From Ditylenchus dipsaci (lineage: Eukaryota > Nematoda > Chromadorea > Rhabditida > Anguinidae), in contig SADC01000365.1 in assembly GCA_004194705.1 (NCBI GenBank), positions 27,646-91,645 of the forward strand: a DNA stretch of 64,000 bases. The letters are read 5' to 3'. Positions 23,067 to 33,835 of this stretch are shown here, one piece after another. The notes beneath the pieces are model-generated. The model had not been told where the DNA came from. It saw only the letters and a list, made by a program, of their open reading frames with translations, and made no database searches. The number at the start of each line of letters is the position of its first letter. Within the stretch, counting starts at the first letter, position 1. The translations under genes and the position numbers were made by a program.

Positions 23067-26018
23067 TCAATCAAAAATTGACAACACATTAATATCCGGC
23101 ATCAAATATAAGATGTTTTCCTCGTCGTCTTCATCCTCTTCAAATTCATCGATGTCCGGATTAGCGCCCTTCGGGTAACATAACGAGTCTTGGATTGATC
23201 GCAAGAAGGCTAATAATTCATCATCGGAGGCTGGTTCTGTTTGATTTTTCCTCATTTCATTCCATTCGATGACAGCTGAGTGAATTTGCGACGCTACTGT
23301 CATATACCCCCCCAAAAAAGCTACTGTAATATACCCCCCCCCCAAAAATCGGACCTACTGTCATATACCCCCCCAAAAACCGACTTTTTTGGGAGTGTCT
23401 AAAAACCATTTTTATGCAATAATTTTGCCATAAAGGGACCAGAAAAGCAATTTAAATGGGATTGCGGGCTGTATTGGGAGGGGAAGGGAATAATACAGGG
23501 GCCACTTTCTTTTAGCTGCTTTACCATGTTTTTCAACTCGGGCCGTGGCAAAAATAGACTCTATATGCATTTTATGATCAAGTGTACTTCTCGGAATCAT
23601 GTCTAAGGTAAGTGCGTGCGCGCATCTCTAACTCTCAAGCCCCCTGCGCCCCCTTCGGGGGCGCAGGGGCTTGGAGTTGAGATGCGCACACCCACATACC
23701 TTAGACACAAATCACTCGAAAGTGACTCTGGATGCATGAAAAAGCATGCATACCAGAGTTATTTATGCGGTAGGCCCCAGTATCCAAAACTATGTTCAAC
23801 ATCTTTATTTTTTCGCCGAAGAGCTTTTCCCCTCGTTCTACAAGGCCGGGCCAGAGGCCCAGCATCCAAAAATTCAGCATAGCACCCAAAAAGTGCTATG
23901 CCTGTGAGTAAACCCGCGAGGTCCACCCCGCTGATGGGCTTGGTCCATGAAAAGTACTTATACTTATGCCTGCACCACAAGTTCCTGGGTTTGAAAGCAC
24001 CTTTAGACGCTTAGAGAATTATTACTCTAAGGATCCCAACCATCTCGAGAAGTGGCCCCTGTATTATTCCCTTCCCATCCCAATACAGCCCGCAATCCCA
24101 TTTAAATTGCTTTTCTGGTCCTTTTATGGCGAAATTATTGTGTAAAAATGGTTTTTGACCATCCCTAAAAAAGTCGGTTTTTGGGGGGGGTATATGACAG
24201 TAGGTCGATTTTTGGGGGGGGGGTATATTACAGTAGCGCTTTTTGGGGGGGTATATTACAGTAGCGCCGAATTTGCTGCTCCGCTTCCAGTTGCTTTGCT
24301 CGCACAATTCGAAAAGGTTCCTCGAGTTTTCGCTCATGTCTTAGATTATATGTTACTTTTCATACGAAACTTAAACAACAACCTGATAATTGCGTGACGA
24401 ACGGCCTCTTCTTCGTCCATCTGATGTCGAATTACCTTGCTTCGATCAGGTTTGCCACTGCCAGGAAAGTGACTCTTGTATTCTTTATTCCATGCTTCGA
24501 CGGCGTTGTTGGTAACTGGCCTCTGTTTGACGACATGATGATTAACATTCCAAAGATCAATACTGTACAGAGGCTTTCTTGGCTGCGCATCGTCTCCACG
24601 GTAAATGTACGTTGTCCTGATGTACTTGAAAAACGCTAAATTATATGTATAATTTTTTAAACCAAATACAAATCATACCTGTAACTCTCTGATCATCTGC
24701 ATCCGAAGCAATTCTATTATGAACCATTCCCTCGTATTCTCTGATCAGCGCATGGAAACCAGAAGGCACATTTTTGCAAGGTAAATAAGCAAGCTTTGAA
24801 AATAGAATAATCCAATCCCTCAATTCCCCATTGACATAGAAGCGATCCATTCCGTGTTTTTTTGCCCATTGCTGTTCAGCCTGCGACAAATGAAATATAC
24901 ATCGTATTGCAACCGCACTTGGAAAGATCGACAGCACAACATTCGAAGGACCAGATTCAAAGTCTAAGATTGAGGGTTATGTTGTAAATAAAATGTATAT
25001 TTACCAGAAACGAAAGCCTCAACACAATATTCAATAGCTGGCAAATAAAAAAACTCCTTGAAGACTCGACGGAACGTTTTTTCACTTTTAGACCGCATCC
25101 AGCTGAATCCAATAACGCAGAATTTGCCGTCAATCATTCCATGCAGTGTAAAATACTAAGACGCTTTAAATTAACACTGATAATATAAATAAATTATACC
25201 TGATAGAATCCTCTTGGAGTCTTCTTATAGGTCGCGTCAAAAGCAATTACTTTGGCTCGTTTCAAGAGGTCATGCCCAAAATCCGACATCCATACAACAA
25301 TCCACGGTAAAGCTAAGCATAACTGTATTAGTTTAAATGTATTAGTTTAAAGAATACATGGTTCTGTTAGACGAGAGTCAAATCGAAGGAATCGATTTCC
25401 ATCATGAGTTAATTTCGCTGCATCAGGAATTACCATATCCTCTACATTCCTCGAATCCACTGTAGCCATATTTACTTTATACTTTTTCCGCTGTATTTGT
25501 CTTGCAATACTCGCATCTTTTGGCAACACAGAAAGAACATCAGGACCAGCTCCTCGTTTCATGGATCGACGCAATGACTTTGTCTTTGTTGACGGCGATG
25601 CTTCAGCAATTCTCAGGCCTTCTTTCATTCGCAGCTTTGTCTGAAATTTAAACACTAAAAGCGTCAAAAATTACAATATTACCTCCATTTGGTAAGGCTT
25701 CGCATCATGGTTGTGATTCTTGGTAACGAAAAAGTAGTTCCGTCCTGACCGAGTAAAACCTTTTCCCTTGCACTTCTTCTTTCCTTTCGAGTGATGGCAG
25801 TAGAAAAAATCAACACCGACGTTTCGGGAACTCTCCTTAAAATAACAATAAAATTGTAAACGACATATTAATTTACTCACAGTTCTGTGTGTGTAGGAAA
25901 AGTTATTTGCCCAAATGATCCGCTTTCCGGTATTGCTGCTATCCTGCCGATCAATATTCTGTTTGATCAAAAAGCTGAGTTCATCTTCCGGATTTTCCGC
26001 TTCAGAATCGCTTGACAT
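23067..26018 (-). pseudogene. MULE transposase with FLYWCH-like finger, split by an insertion
   Basis: Start at 26018 (MSSDSEAENPEDELSF). The next exon has a FLYWCH-like finger (FYCHHSKGKKKCKGKGF...NHNHD, about 25690-25800). Then come a basic segment (25350-25640), FDATYKKTPRGFY with the first catalytic Asp (about 25200-25250), the DFE region, RCIFHLSQA (about 24880-24910), and TNNAVEAWN with the Glu (about 24490-24510). The frame runs RKLEEPFRIVRAKQLEAEQQ into the 980-bp element at 24268 and resumes at 23289 in the same frame, ending in an acidic tail and stop 23067-23069. Apart from the insertion and introns it looks nearly intact, so the family may have been active recently. Confidence 0.75.
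23290..24268. mobile_element. 980-bp GACGCTACTGT-family element, copy 1, TSD GAATTTGC
   Basis: Ends GACGCTACTGTCATATACCC and, read inward from the right, GGCGCTACTGTAATATACCC. TSD GAATTTGC at 23282-23289 and 24269-24276. Each end repeats a CTACTGT(C/A)ATATACCCCCCC unit three times. Longer TIRs extend to the GCCATAAA-GGGGCCACTT segment. The centre has a GC-rich hairpin (about 23638-23672). No transposase. It is inserted in the C-terminal coding region of the FLYWCH MULE; removing it restores the frame. Confidence 0.9.
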
Positions 26019-26089
26019 TTTAGGAACACTGAAATTACCACGTGCAGAATGCAAAACAACAAAAATATAACTCAAAAGAATAATACATG

Positions 26090-26309
26090 TCGTGCGGCAA
26101 AGTTTACAAAAAAAGACGAATGTCGCGCGACAAAATTCTGAAAAAAAGACGAATGTCGCGAGACAAAATTAAAAAAAAAAGACGAATGTCGCGCGACAAT
26201 CGTTTCAAAACGGAAGAATGTCGCCCGACAATCGTGCCGCGACAAAATTCGAAAAAAAGACGAATGTCGCGCGACGAAATTTTCAAAAAGAGACGAATGT
26301 CCGGTTGCC
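26090..26309. repeat. Right TIR array of the outer MULE
   Basis: Inverted counterpart of 20591-20815, with seven or so units AAAAAAGACGAATGTCGCG(CG)AC. Some units are shortened or carry CGCCCGAC, so the array has diverged unit by unit. Confidence 0.85.
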
Positions 26310-27369
26310 GTCTAAAGCACAATGCCAACAACCCTCATATCGGTGTCAACAATAATTCTTATGGTTTAGCCGTAAAATATTTTTGTGCAATTCAATTTTT
26401 TTTGAAGCGATGCGGGTACTTTCGGAAAGGGTAGTACACCAGAATCGATGTCACACTTTAGCCAGACCTTTTATTCTCAATTTGAAAACCAAAAGAATCC
26501 CAGAAAAGATTCTGGGTGGTATTTAATTTTGCCCCCAAATTCGCTGAAAAATGCCCCCTAATCAGTAATTGAAAGTTCTTTGGGACAAAACGGAAAAAGT
26601 GCCAAGTTTTTCGTGAAAAAGTAGTAGTAATTGAAGTAGATTTTCGTCGTAGTGGTAATCATTCGTAAATTATTACTAAAAACCTAACTTAAACGAAAAC
26701 TGGCGGAAATGAGGTTGGCGGAAATTATTCACAAAACAATACAGACTAATTTTAAACTCATTATAAAAAGTGTTTTGTGGATAAGCCATAGGGTGGTAAT
26801 TTTTTTTTCGCCCATAGAATACTCGTTTTTGCCCATAGAATATTTGACCCTAGTATAGAATAGGGCTTCAAACCAAGTGGGCCAATTGAATGGCCTTGAC
26901 ATTTTTTTTGCAAGATTAGAGAAAAAAAATAGGTCGAGATTGGCAGGACATTGAAAAAATAAGCACCTAGAATGTTCACGAAAACCAGATTTTTATCAAA
27001 AATATCAATGAAAATGAGCTGTTCGATATTGTGTGAAATGAAAGCTGAGTGTTATTGGATCAAGGTCTCGTTTGTGAAAAAAATCATTAAAGGACCATGA
27101 AACTTGATAAGCACATCAATTTGCCAAATTTGAATTCGCGCGGGACCACCCTAATTTTGTTCATTCGTACGAGTGCTCGTACCTGAGCTGAGCAGTCAAT
27201 GCTGATCGTTACCGATTAGCCGGGTGCGTCCCGGTGGTTTCTGCCTGCGCCACGCACTCTTCGGAGTGATTGGCTCAAATTTTGGATTCTGAGCCTCCGC
27301 CCTTTAAACTGGAGGGGAATTGTTTTTCGATGAGGAATGAGGGTTCAAATCCTCCTGAGGGTGCATCTA
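26310..27369. other. Repeat-only region; solo TIR-like ends, R1 and SINE fragments
   Basis: Two segments begin GGGTGGTATTTAATTTTG (about 26514) and GGGTGGTAATTTTTTTTT (about 26784), each followed by short repeats (GCCCCCAAATTC; GCCCATAGAATA). They resemble the terminus of the 30767-33826 element with other subunits. An R1 end lies at about 27088-27170. A tRNA-like B box GGTTCAAATCC is at about 27342-27352. No gene was seen. Confidence 0.45.
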
Positions 27370-27699
27370 GAGAGTGGCCCAGAAAAATTCGGCCACCTTA
27401 AAAATTGAAGTACGTAACCCCTTACCTGGTCGGTTTCCGATTTTCGGGTGGCAAGCCCTGGGAAACCCCCTCAACAATCGCCAATACAATACAAGAGACC
27501 TGTTTTTAATCACACAAACAAAACAACACCGAAAATATAACATGAGACACGGGTAGTAAACGTGCAATAACTTTTATTTAAAATACATCCCACCTTCTTC
27601 TTCATGATCCGGCTCGATTCTTGTTCTCGCCAGTTTCTTCAAAGCATCGCGTAGCATCTCGAATAATGTCCCTCTTGACGCTAAAAAGCTTTGCCATAC

Positions 27700-28818
27700 G
27701 GGACACGGACGTTTCCCTGTAAAACCGTTTCCCTGTAAGGCCGTTTCCCTGTAAGCCGTTTCCCTGTAAGCCGTTTCCCTGTAAGGGACGTTTCCCTGTA
27801 AGGAACGACAAGGAACTGTAGCGTGTAGGAAAATTTTGTAGACTCAAATTTGGATGAGGGATCGAACTATATCTGAAATAATACCCCTTTGGGTATCCAA
27901 ATGGTAGTAGGAAAGTATTATTACCCAGAAAGTAGCACTCAGATCATAGTGGGGTGAGATCAAGAGGTATCCATGTGATGGTACCAGTGTCGAGATACAC
28001 AGGTAGTGGGCTTAATTGTTAGTACTTGTTGGTAGTACTAGTTGGTGGCATCCACATGGTAGATCTCAGGCGGCACCCACATGGTGGTACCCAGTTACAG
28101 TAGAACCTCGTTATAAGATACACCCAATATAAGATACACCTCGTTATAAGATACACCTGGGTCCGGTCCCAAGTTAAATAACTCCAGTCAAATTACCCCC
28201 TATATAAGATACACCTCGTTATAAGATACAGCTGGGGTCGGTCCCTGGGTGTATCTTATAACGAGGTTCGACTGTAGTTGAACTTAGATAAGCGCAACAT
28301 ACCAACTTACACCCCTCGATTTTAATACTCTTTGGAGGGGGATGCACTTATACCATCGTACTCGAGTCATTCGCATGGTGATACCCAGTTGATCGTGTTA
28401 TCCAGGTGGTGGTACGGAGGATTTAGTATAATAGACCTGTTTTAGTGCGCAAAAGACTATTTGATAAGGTGTATCAGACTGTATTGGCAGGCGGATCACT
28501 ACTTGGGTAATACCTAAGCACTTCAGTTACTGAAGTTCAGTACCACCACAACTAGTACTTCCACGTACTTCCTTCGCTTTCCTTTCGGGCGTTGCATGTT
28601 ACACTGAAAATTACATGAAAACGTGAAAAAAGAAGCGCGGATTAAAAATAAATTGAAGTCGCGTTCTATTTGGCGAGAAACTGTTTTTACAGGAAAACGT
28701 CCCTTACAGGGAAACGGCCTACAGGGAAACGGCTTACAGGGAAACGGCTTACAGGGAAACGGCTTACAGGGAAACGGCTTTACAGGGAAACGGTTTTACA
28801 GGGAAACGTCGCGTACCC
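27700..28818. mobile_element. TIR-array element with CCGTTTCCCTGTAAG units, TSD TTGCCATAC
   Basis: Ends GGGACACGGACGTTTCCCTG and, inward from the right, GGGTACGCGACGTTTCCCTG. The 9-bp duplication TTGCCATAC is at 27691-27699 and 28819-28827. Arrays of 15-17 bp units CCGTTTCCCTGTAAG lie at 27710-27800 and 28690-28810. It sits within a mariner transposase fragment whose frame resumes across the TSD. The interior is non-coding, includes a degenerate GGTGGTACCC-type minisatellite (27880-28095), and hosts a TA MITE (28098-28274). Confidence 0.9.
28098..28274. mobile_element. MITE, TA duplication, TATAAGATACACC family
   Basis: Left end CAGTAGAACCTCGTTATAAG and right end CTTATAACGAGGTTCGACTG, flanked by TA at 28096-28097 and 28275-28276. 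177 bp, internal TATAAGATACACC repeats. Nested in the 27700-28818 element. Confidence 0.85.
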
Positions 28819-29113
28819 TTGCCATACCGCTGACCGAGATCATATTTTGCCGTAGGAAAACCATCGAGGCGCGCAGATCTTGCTTCCTGATTTGAGCCAT
28901 TACCTGAAATGCTAATTTCATAACGCGAGTTTTGATGCAATAAGAGCCACAAAAAATTGTTGAAGTCTCGTCAAAAAAATGGCGTAACAAAACCGTAAAA
29001 TCAAGACGAATAAGAACAAAGAGCACAAGAGTAAGACAAACTGCTTCAAAAATTATAAGAATAGCACATGTTCGAATTTTCTCAAAGTGGCCGCATTTTT
29101 TTGGGCCACCATG

Positions 29114-29989
29114 TATTTATTTTAGCTATCTTTTTATTGATATTACTGAGTCTGCGTCTAGAAACCATTGGGCAATGTATTGCAAATGAATTGCGAATAT
29201 TTTCAGCACTTCTTTACTGTCAGCAAATGCCCTAATATTGTGATTTCATGTGAGTGACAGAATTGTGTAGGATGGAATTGGGTATCATTGAATGTTTCTT
29301 GAATTTGAGCTGTAATTTAATACCATCTTTTTCTCTGTATGATAGCTCAAACGAAAGCCTAAAATCTTGGCTACATTTAAGCATATGAAACGTGTGACTT
29401 GTAGGAAAATTGAGAAAATAATAACCAGCCCAGTCAAAGAAAGCCCCAAAAAGATCGATTTTCAGGTATTTAGCCTATCTTAGACTATAAATATATCTCC
29501 GATAGGTGTGTAACCCTGCGCTGATGATTTCGTTAGACAGCCAAGAGTGTGAAGATCATTTAGACGCAAAACTTATAAATAAAGAAATAAGGAGGAGATG
29601 AAAAAATAAAACATGCAACTAGTGGTAGTTGAACCTGTGGCCTAGACGATGCATATAAAAAGTGGAAGAGGGACGATTGGTATTCGCGAAATTCGTATTC
29701 GGCTTTTTTCGTATTCGGCCAGATTCGTATTCGGGTTACCGATAATAGCTTATAACTGATAATGGCGGATAATAACCTAATTTAGTTAGAATAACTCGTA
29801 TTAAATTTATAATTTATTATTATATTATTATTATGATTGCGTTAAATATATAATTTTTTCGAAAGGAGTTGAAAATTTAGCATTTAAGCTTGAATCATAA
29901 GAGCAAATTGAGCATGCCGAACACGATTTCGTTGTCAGAATTTAGGTATTGTCTACTGAAAAAATAACTGATGATTGGGGTTAGAGGAA
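29114..29989. other. No gene seen; SINE-like and short tandem repeats
   Basis: About 29512-29650 matches 39140-39275 (AACCCTGCG..TGATGAT, then AGGATCATTT-like sequence, then a degenerate B box GGTAGTTGAACC), a dispersed SINE-like family. At 29677-29728 four units of ATTCGTATTCGGC are in tandem. The remainder is AT-rich and featureless to me. Confidence 0.4.
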
Positions 29990-30420
29990 ACTTGGCAAAA
30001 ACGAGATTTGCCAAATACGAAAATCGCCGAAACGAAAATATCCAATACAGTCGAGTCTCGATTTAACGATCACCCGATTTAACGATCACCTTCGATTTAA
30101 CGATCACCTGGATCGGTCCCTTCAATAATAAATTCCGTCAAATTAGCCCTCGATTCAACGATCACTCTCGATTTAACGATCACCTGGGTCGGTCCCCGGG
30201 TGATCGTTAAATCGAGACTCGACTGTAGAATATTGCCAAAATGAAAATGGCCAAATCGAAATTCACCATGACGAAATTTACCTCATCGAAATATGCCGAT
30301 ATAAAATGGTTCAGTTTTACCCGAAAAACTTTGCTCACCGCCAAATTGCTACCCTATTTCTTTTAGGCAAAATCTACTCTTGGCAAATTTCAATGTGGCA
30401 AGTTTCGTTTTGGTGAAATG
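29990..30420. mobile_element. Degenerate GCCAAA-array element hosting a MITE
   Basis: Units such as TTGCCAAATACGAAAATCGCC resemble the arrays of the 5108-5504 element. An inverted set follows at 30365-30425 (GGCAAATTTCAATGTGGCAAG). Termini and TSD are not definable. A TA MITE at 30048-30225 is inserted in the left array. Confidence 0.5.
30048..30225. mobile_element. MITE, TA duplication, TTTAACGATCACC family
   Basis: Left end CAGTCGAGTCTCGATTTAAC and right end GTTAAATCGAGACTCGACTG are perfectly inverted. TA at 30046-30047 and 30226-30227. 178 bp, internal TTTAACGATCACC repeats. Confidence 0.88.
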
Positions 30421-31139
30421 CGATTTTCGCAATCCCTTATTTTCCTGGGTATCTCTCTCCGAGGAATCTCCCTCCGAAGTGTTCTTCACCTATGTGATTG
30501 ATATTTTCCGATATTTTTTCTATAAAGTGCACACGTTTGGACCTGTTTCGATTTATGGTAAATATAATTGGCGGGGACAACCGTTGTCGGAGACGGCAAT
30601 GGCCTTTTAACAAGGGATTTATCTAGTTACTGTACTTTGTCAACTTTTACGACTAACCAGGAAACCTCAAGTAGTGTCTTTTCTTAAAGGACCATCGCCG
30701 TTGATGACAATGGCAATGTAGAGTTTTTGAATTGGCGGGAACAGCCGAAAATGCGGAAAATGTTTTGGTGGTATTTAATTTTGGCCATAAAATACTGAAA
30801 ATTAGCCATAAACTCGTCGTGGCCATAAAATACTGAATTTTGGCCATAAACTTTTGAATTTTGGCCATAAATTTTTGAATTTTGGCCATAAACTTTTGAA
30901 TTTTGACTATAAACTCGAATTTGGCCATAAAATGCTGAATTTTGGCCATAAATTATTGGGTATTGGCCATAAACTCGGTTTGGCTCTAGGTCAATTGAAT
31001 TCCGCCACCAGTTTTGCTGCGTTATAAAACTGTCTTACACTTTTCATCCTTGCAAATTTGCATGTCTTCCACATCAATATTAGAATTCTGTGTGTTTAGA
31101 ATTATCAAGCTGAACGAACGACAATGAAGTTGTGCCGTG

Positions 31140-31800
31140 ATGTCGGCTCTCCTGATGCCTTCTTCAGTGGTTGCTTGCGCTTTGCTACCTGGACTCGCTA
31201 TTCTAGGTGAGTGTCTTTGATTGACTGGTGATTCATGTTCTGACTAGGTCTACTTTTCAGTTGACTAACAACATGTGCTCTACAGGGTGTCCCACAAAAA
31301 CTGGTGCAAAAAAAATTCGTCCAAGGTTTCCCCTCCCGCCGGATTGGGCTTTTTCGTGTTTTAACGTCTCTTGGACGATGTTGAAAGATAGGAAACATTG
31401 GAAGATTCTGAAACACATACGGAAATGACAAGAAATGCGACAAAAAGAATTATAAAAAATTTAACGAAAATTCAAAAATTGCACCAGTTTTTGTGGGACA
31501 CCCTGTACGCTCCGATTGCATCAACTGCAGTGCTTTTCAAAAAAAGTTTATTCAATTACAGGCGATTGCTTCAACTATCTCAATGGCCGTGGTTATGACT
31601 TGGCTTTCCGTTGATCAGTGAGTGCTTAAGTGACAAACTTGTTCTATTAACCCATTCTGTATTACAGTGTGCTCTTTCGGAAAAGTCTTCAGCCGAATTG
31701 ACTTCCAGCAGAAACAACAGCAATGAAAATGGAGTATTGTTTGTATATCACAAGTGTATTTCGATGTTGTGTAATGATCCGAATAAAATTGTTTAGTACA
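31140..31800 (+). pseudogene. Possible spliced gene fragment inside the 30767-33826 element
   Basis: The open segment at 31140-31205 (MSALLMPSSVVACALLPGLA, hydrophobic) is followed by a good donor (GTGAGT at about 31206) and TTTTCAG (about 31255). Further acceptor-like sites precede 31560 and 31670, and AATAAA lies near 31783. One segment, AIASTISMAVVMTWLSVD, is again hydrophobic. I do not recognise the protein, frames do not join cleanly, and a MITE interrupts it. Either captured host gene parts (Pack-MULE style) or remains of an element gene. Confidence 0.3.
31283..31505. mobile_element. Mariner-like MITE, CAGGGTGTCCC termini, TA duplication
   Basis: Left CAGGGTGTCCCACAAAAACT and right AGTTTTTGTGGGACACCCTG are perfectly inverted, with TA at 31281-31282 and 31506-31507. 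223 bp, non-coding. A longer relative is at 52298-53083. Confidence 0.88.
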
Positions 31801-32806
31801 TCAGGTTTTTTGAGCATACCGTGTTTGTTGTTTCTTCCCGTGGATAATCTTATACTTGTGCAAAGTCAACAGGAGTGGCGAGCTCTCTGTTGGCTTATTA
31901 GTAAATGATTGAAAAAATTGGACGGTCACCATCTGCTCTCCCTGCGCTTGTGGTCGGCCGTCTACCGTACCTTTCTTTGTTATAAATTTTCGGCCGGCTG
32001 TCTCGGTCTTTTTGCACTGCACCAGCTGTATTCCAACCCTGGCTAAATGACGTGGTTAATGTGTCTGCGGGAGTGACTTTATTAGAGTTTTTCCTGGAGT
32101 AGTGAAGGATAGGTGAATTTCACAGAAAAGAGACCCAGACTGTGATTCGGGTAACTTTGCTGAAAAATGCATTTTAAAAAAATGCTTAAGGGAAGTTTCT
32201 GGGACTTTTTTCAAATAAAAAAATCTCTGAAAGGTTTCCAGGTCCGAAAAACCAACCCACGATTGTTGGGCATCCTCTAAGTGGCTCTTGAGATCTACTT
32301 ACTTGAATTCGTGATATTTACCTGAGAAACAAGAAAGTAGGTGTAAAGAAAGGTTTGTAAAAAACGAAACCTGGTTTCAACTTATCAACACCTGAGAAAC
32401 TGAGGTAGTCTATAATTTGAGGTCGACCACCTCGGAGTGGATACCTACCCAAGTACTAATTAGATATTGAGATTATCAATATATATAACATCATTTTGAT
32501 CATAACAAGCCATTTCAGTACAAAGTTTTAAGTTTAATACCATAGTTTGTGTGACATTGGAGGTGATAATACTTTGGTGGGCCGATTGACTTGTAGACCA
32601 ATGACGTAGAGCCAAGTCGAGTTCAATATTTTATGGCCAAAATCTGATGATTTACGGCCACAATTCGGTATATCAAGGCCAAATTTAAGTTTATGGCCAG
32701 AATTCAAAAGTTTATGGCCAAAATTAAATAATTTATGGCCATAATTCAGTATTTTATGGCCACGTCGAGTTTATGGCCAAAATTAAATATTTTATGGCCA
32801 ATTTTC

Positions 32807-33787
32807 GACGCTACTGTCATATACCCCCCAAAAAAGCTACTGTAATATACCCCCCCCCAAAATCGGACCTACTGTCATATACCCCCCCCAAAAACCGACT
32901 TTTTTAGGAGTGTCTAAAAACCATTTTTATGCAATAATTTTGCCATAAAAGGTCCAGAAAAGCAATTAAAAAGGGATTATGGGCTGTATTGGGAGGGAAG
33001 GGAATAATACAGGGGCCACTTTTTTTTAGCTGCTTTACCATGTTTTTCAACTCGGCCGTGGCAAAAATAGACTCTATATGCATTTTATGATCAAGTGTAC
33101 TTCTCGGAATCATGTCTAAGGTAAGTGCGTGCGCGCATCTCTAACTCTCAAGCCCCTGCGCCCCCTTCGGGGCGCAGGGGGCTTGGGGGCTTGGAGTTGA
33201 GATGCGCACACCCACATACCTTAGACACAAATCACTCGAAAGCGACTCTGGATGCATGAAAAAACATGCATACCAGAGTTATTTATGCGGTAGGCCCAGT
33301 ATTCAAAACTATGTTCAACATCTTTATTTTTTCGCCGAAGAGCATTTCCCTCGTTCTATAAGGCCAGGCCAGAGGCCCAGCATCCAAAAATTCAGCCTAG
33401 CACTCAAAAAGTGCTAGGGCAAGGTGTAAACCCGCGGGTCCCACCCCGCTGATCCGCTTGGTCCATGAAAAGTACTCATACTTATGCCTGCGCCACAAGT
33501 TCCTGGGTTTGAAAGTACTCTTAGACGCTTAGAGAATTAGTACTCTAAGGATACCAACCATCTCGAGAAGTGGCCCCTGTATTATTCCCTTCCCCTCCCA
33601 ACACAGCCCGCAATCCCATTTAATTGCTTTTCTGGTCCTTTTATGGCGAAATTATTGTGTAAAAATGGTTTTTGACCATCCCTAAAAAAGTCGGTTTTTG
33701 GGGGGGGTATATGACAGTAGGTCGATTTTTGGGGGGGGGGTATATTACAGTAGCGCTTTTTGGGGGGGGGTATATTACAGTAGCGCC
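32807..33787. mobile_element. 980-bp GACGCTACTGT-family element, copy 2, TSD CAATTTTC
   Basis: Closely similar along its length to 23290-24268 (termini, array of CTACTGT-ATATACCCCCC units, GC-rich central hairpin near 33150-33185). TSD CAATTTTC at 32799-32806 and 33788-33795. It is inserted in the right TIR array of the 30767-33826 element, so it is younger than that insertion. Confidence 0.9.
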
Positions 33788-33835
33788 CAATTTTCAGTAT
33801 TTTATGGCCAGTTTTAAATATTACCCAAATGTTTT

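Larger units (their letters stand above)
20591..26309 (-). mobile_element. Autonomous-type MULE with GTCGCGCGAC TIR arrays, TSD GTCTAAAG
   Basis: The left end is GGCGACCGGACAATCATC and the right end read inward is GGCAACCGGACATTCGTC. The 8-bp duplication GTCTAAAG sits exactly at 20583-20590 and 26310-26317. Each TIR (20591-20815 and about 26090-26309) is an array of 30-35 bp units containing the palindrome GTCGCGCGAC followed by ATTCGTCTTTTTTTG. It encodes its own Mutator-like transposase on the minus strand (23067-26018). Two younger elements sit inside: a SWIM-type MULE (20855-22989) and a 980-bp element (23290-24268). Without them it is about 2.6 kb. Confidence 0.88.
27602..28902 (-). pseudogene. 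Mariner-type transposase N-terminus, split by an insertion
   Basis: Minus strand: MAQIRKQDLRASMVFLRQ begins at about 28902. The sequence SVSGMA is cut at the target duplication, and the frame continues after 27700 with MAKLFSVKRDIIRDATRCFE and ETGENKNRAGS, then a stop at 27602. The helix-turn-helix followed by (F)EETG-NK-R-G is typical of Tc1/mariner N-termini. The DDE/D domain is missing. Confidence 0.65.
27370..29113 (-). mobile_element. Deleted mariner-like element, TA-flanked
   Basis: The ends contain GTGGCCCA(G/A)AAAAAT and CGGCCAC in inverted orientation (27374-27400 and 29084-29110), with TA at 27368-27369 and 29114-29115. It carries only the N-terminal part of a mariner-type transposase on the minus strand, interrupted by the 27700-28818 element. 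Without that insertion it is about 625 bp. Confidence 0.65.
30767..33826. mobile_element. TIR-array element with TTTTGGCCATAAA units, TSD AAATGTTTT
   Basis: Ends GGTGGTATTTAATTTTGGCC and, inward from the right, GGGTAATATTTAAAACTGGC. TSD AAATGTTTT at 30758-30766 and 33827-33835. Arrays of TTTTGGCCATAAACTTTTGAA-like units occupy 30780-30980 and 32625-32806 plus 33790-33815. The inner ends match too (CTTGGCTCTA(G/C)GTCA). Nested insertions: a mariner-like MITE (31283-31505) and a 980-bp element (32807-33787). The unique interior may hold captured spliced sequence. Confidence 0.82.

Noticed and set aside
26087..26434. Open frame with repeated RRMSRDKI units
   Set aside because: Translation of the GTCGCGCGAC TIR array of the outer MULE; no start context or homology.
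28623..28895. Open frame reading LQGNG repeats
   Set aside because: Translation of the CCGTTTCCCTGTAAG array at the right TIR of 27700-28818.
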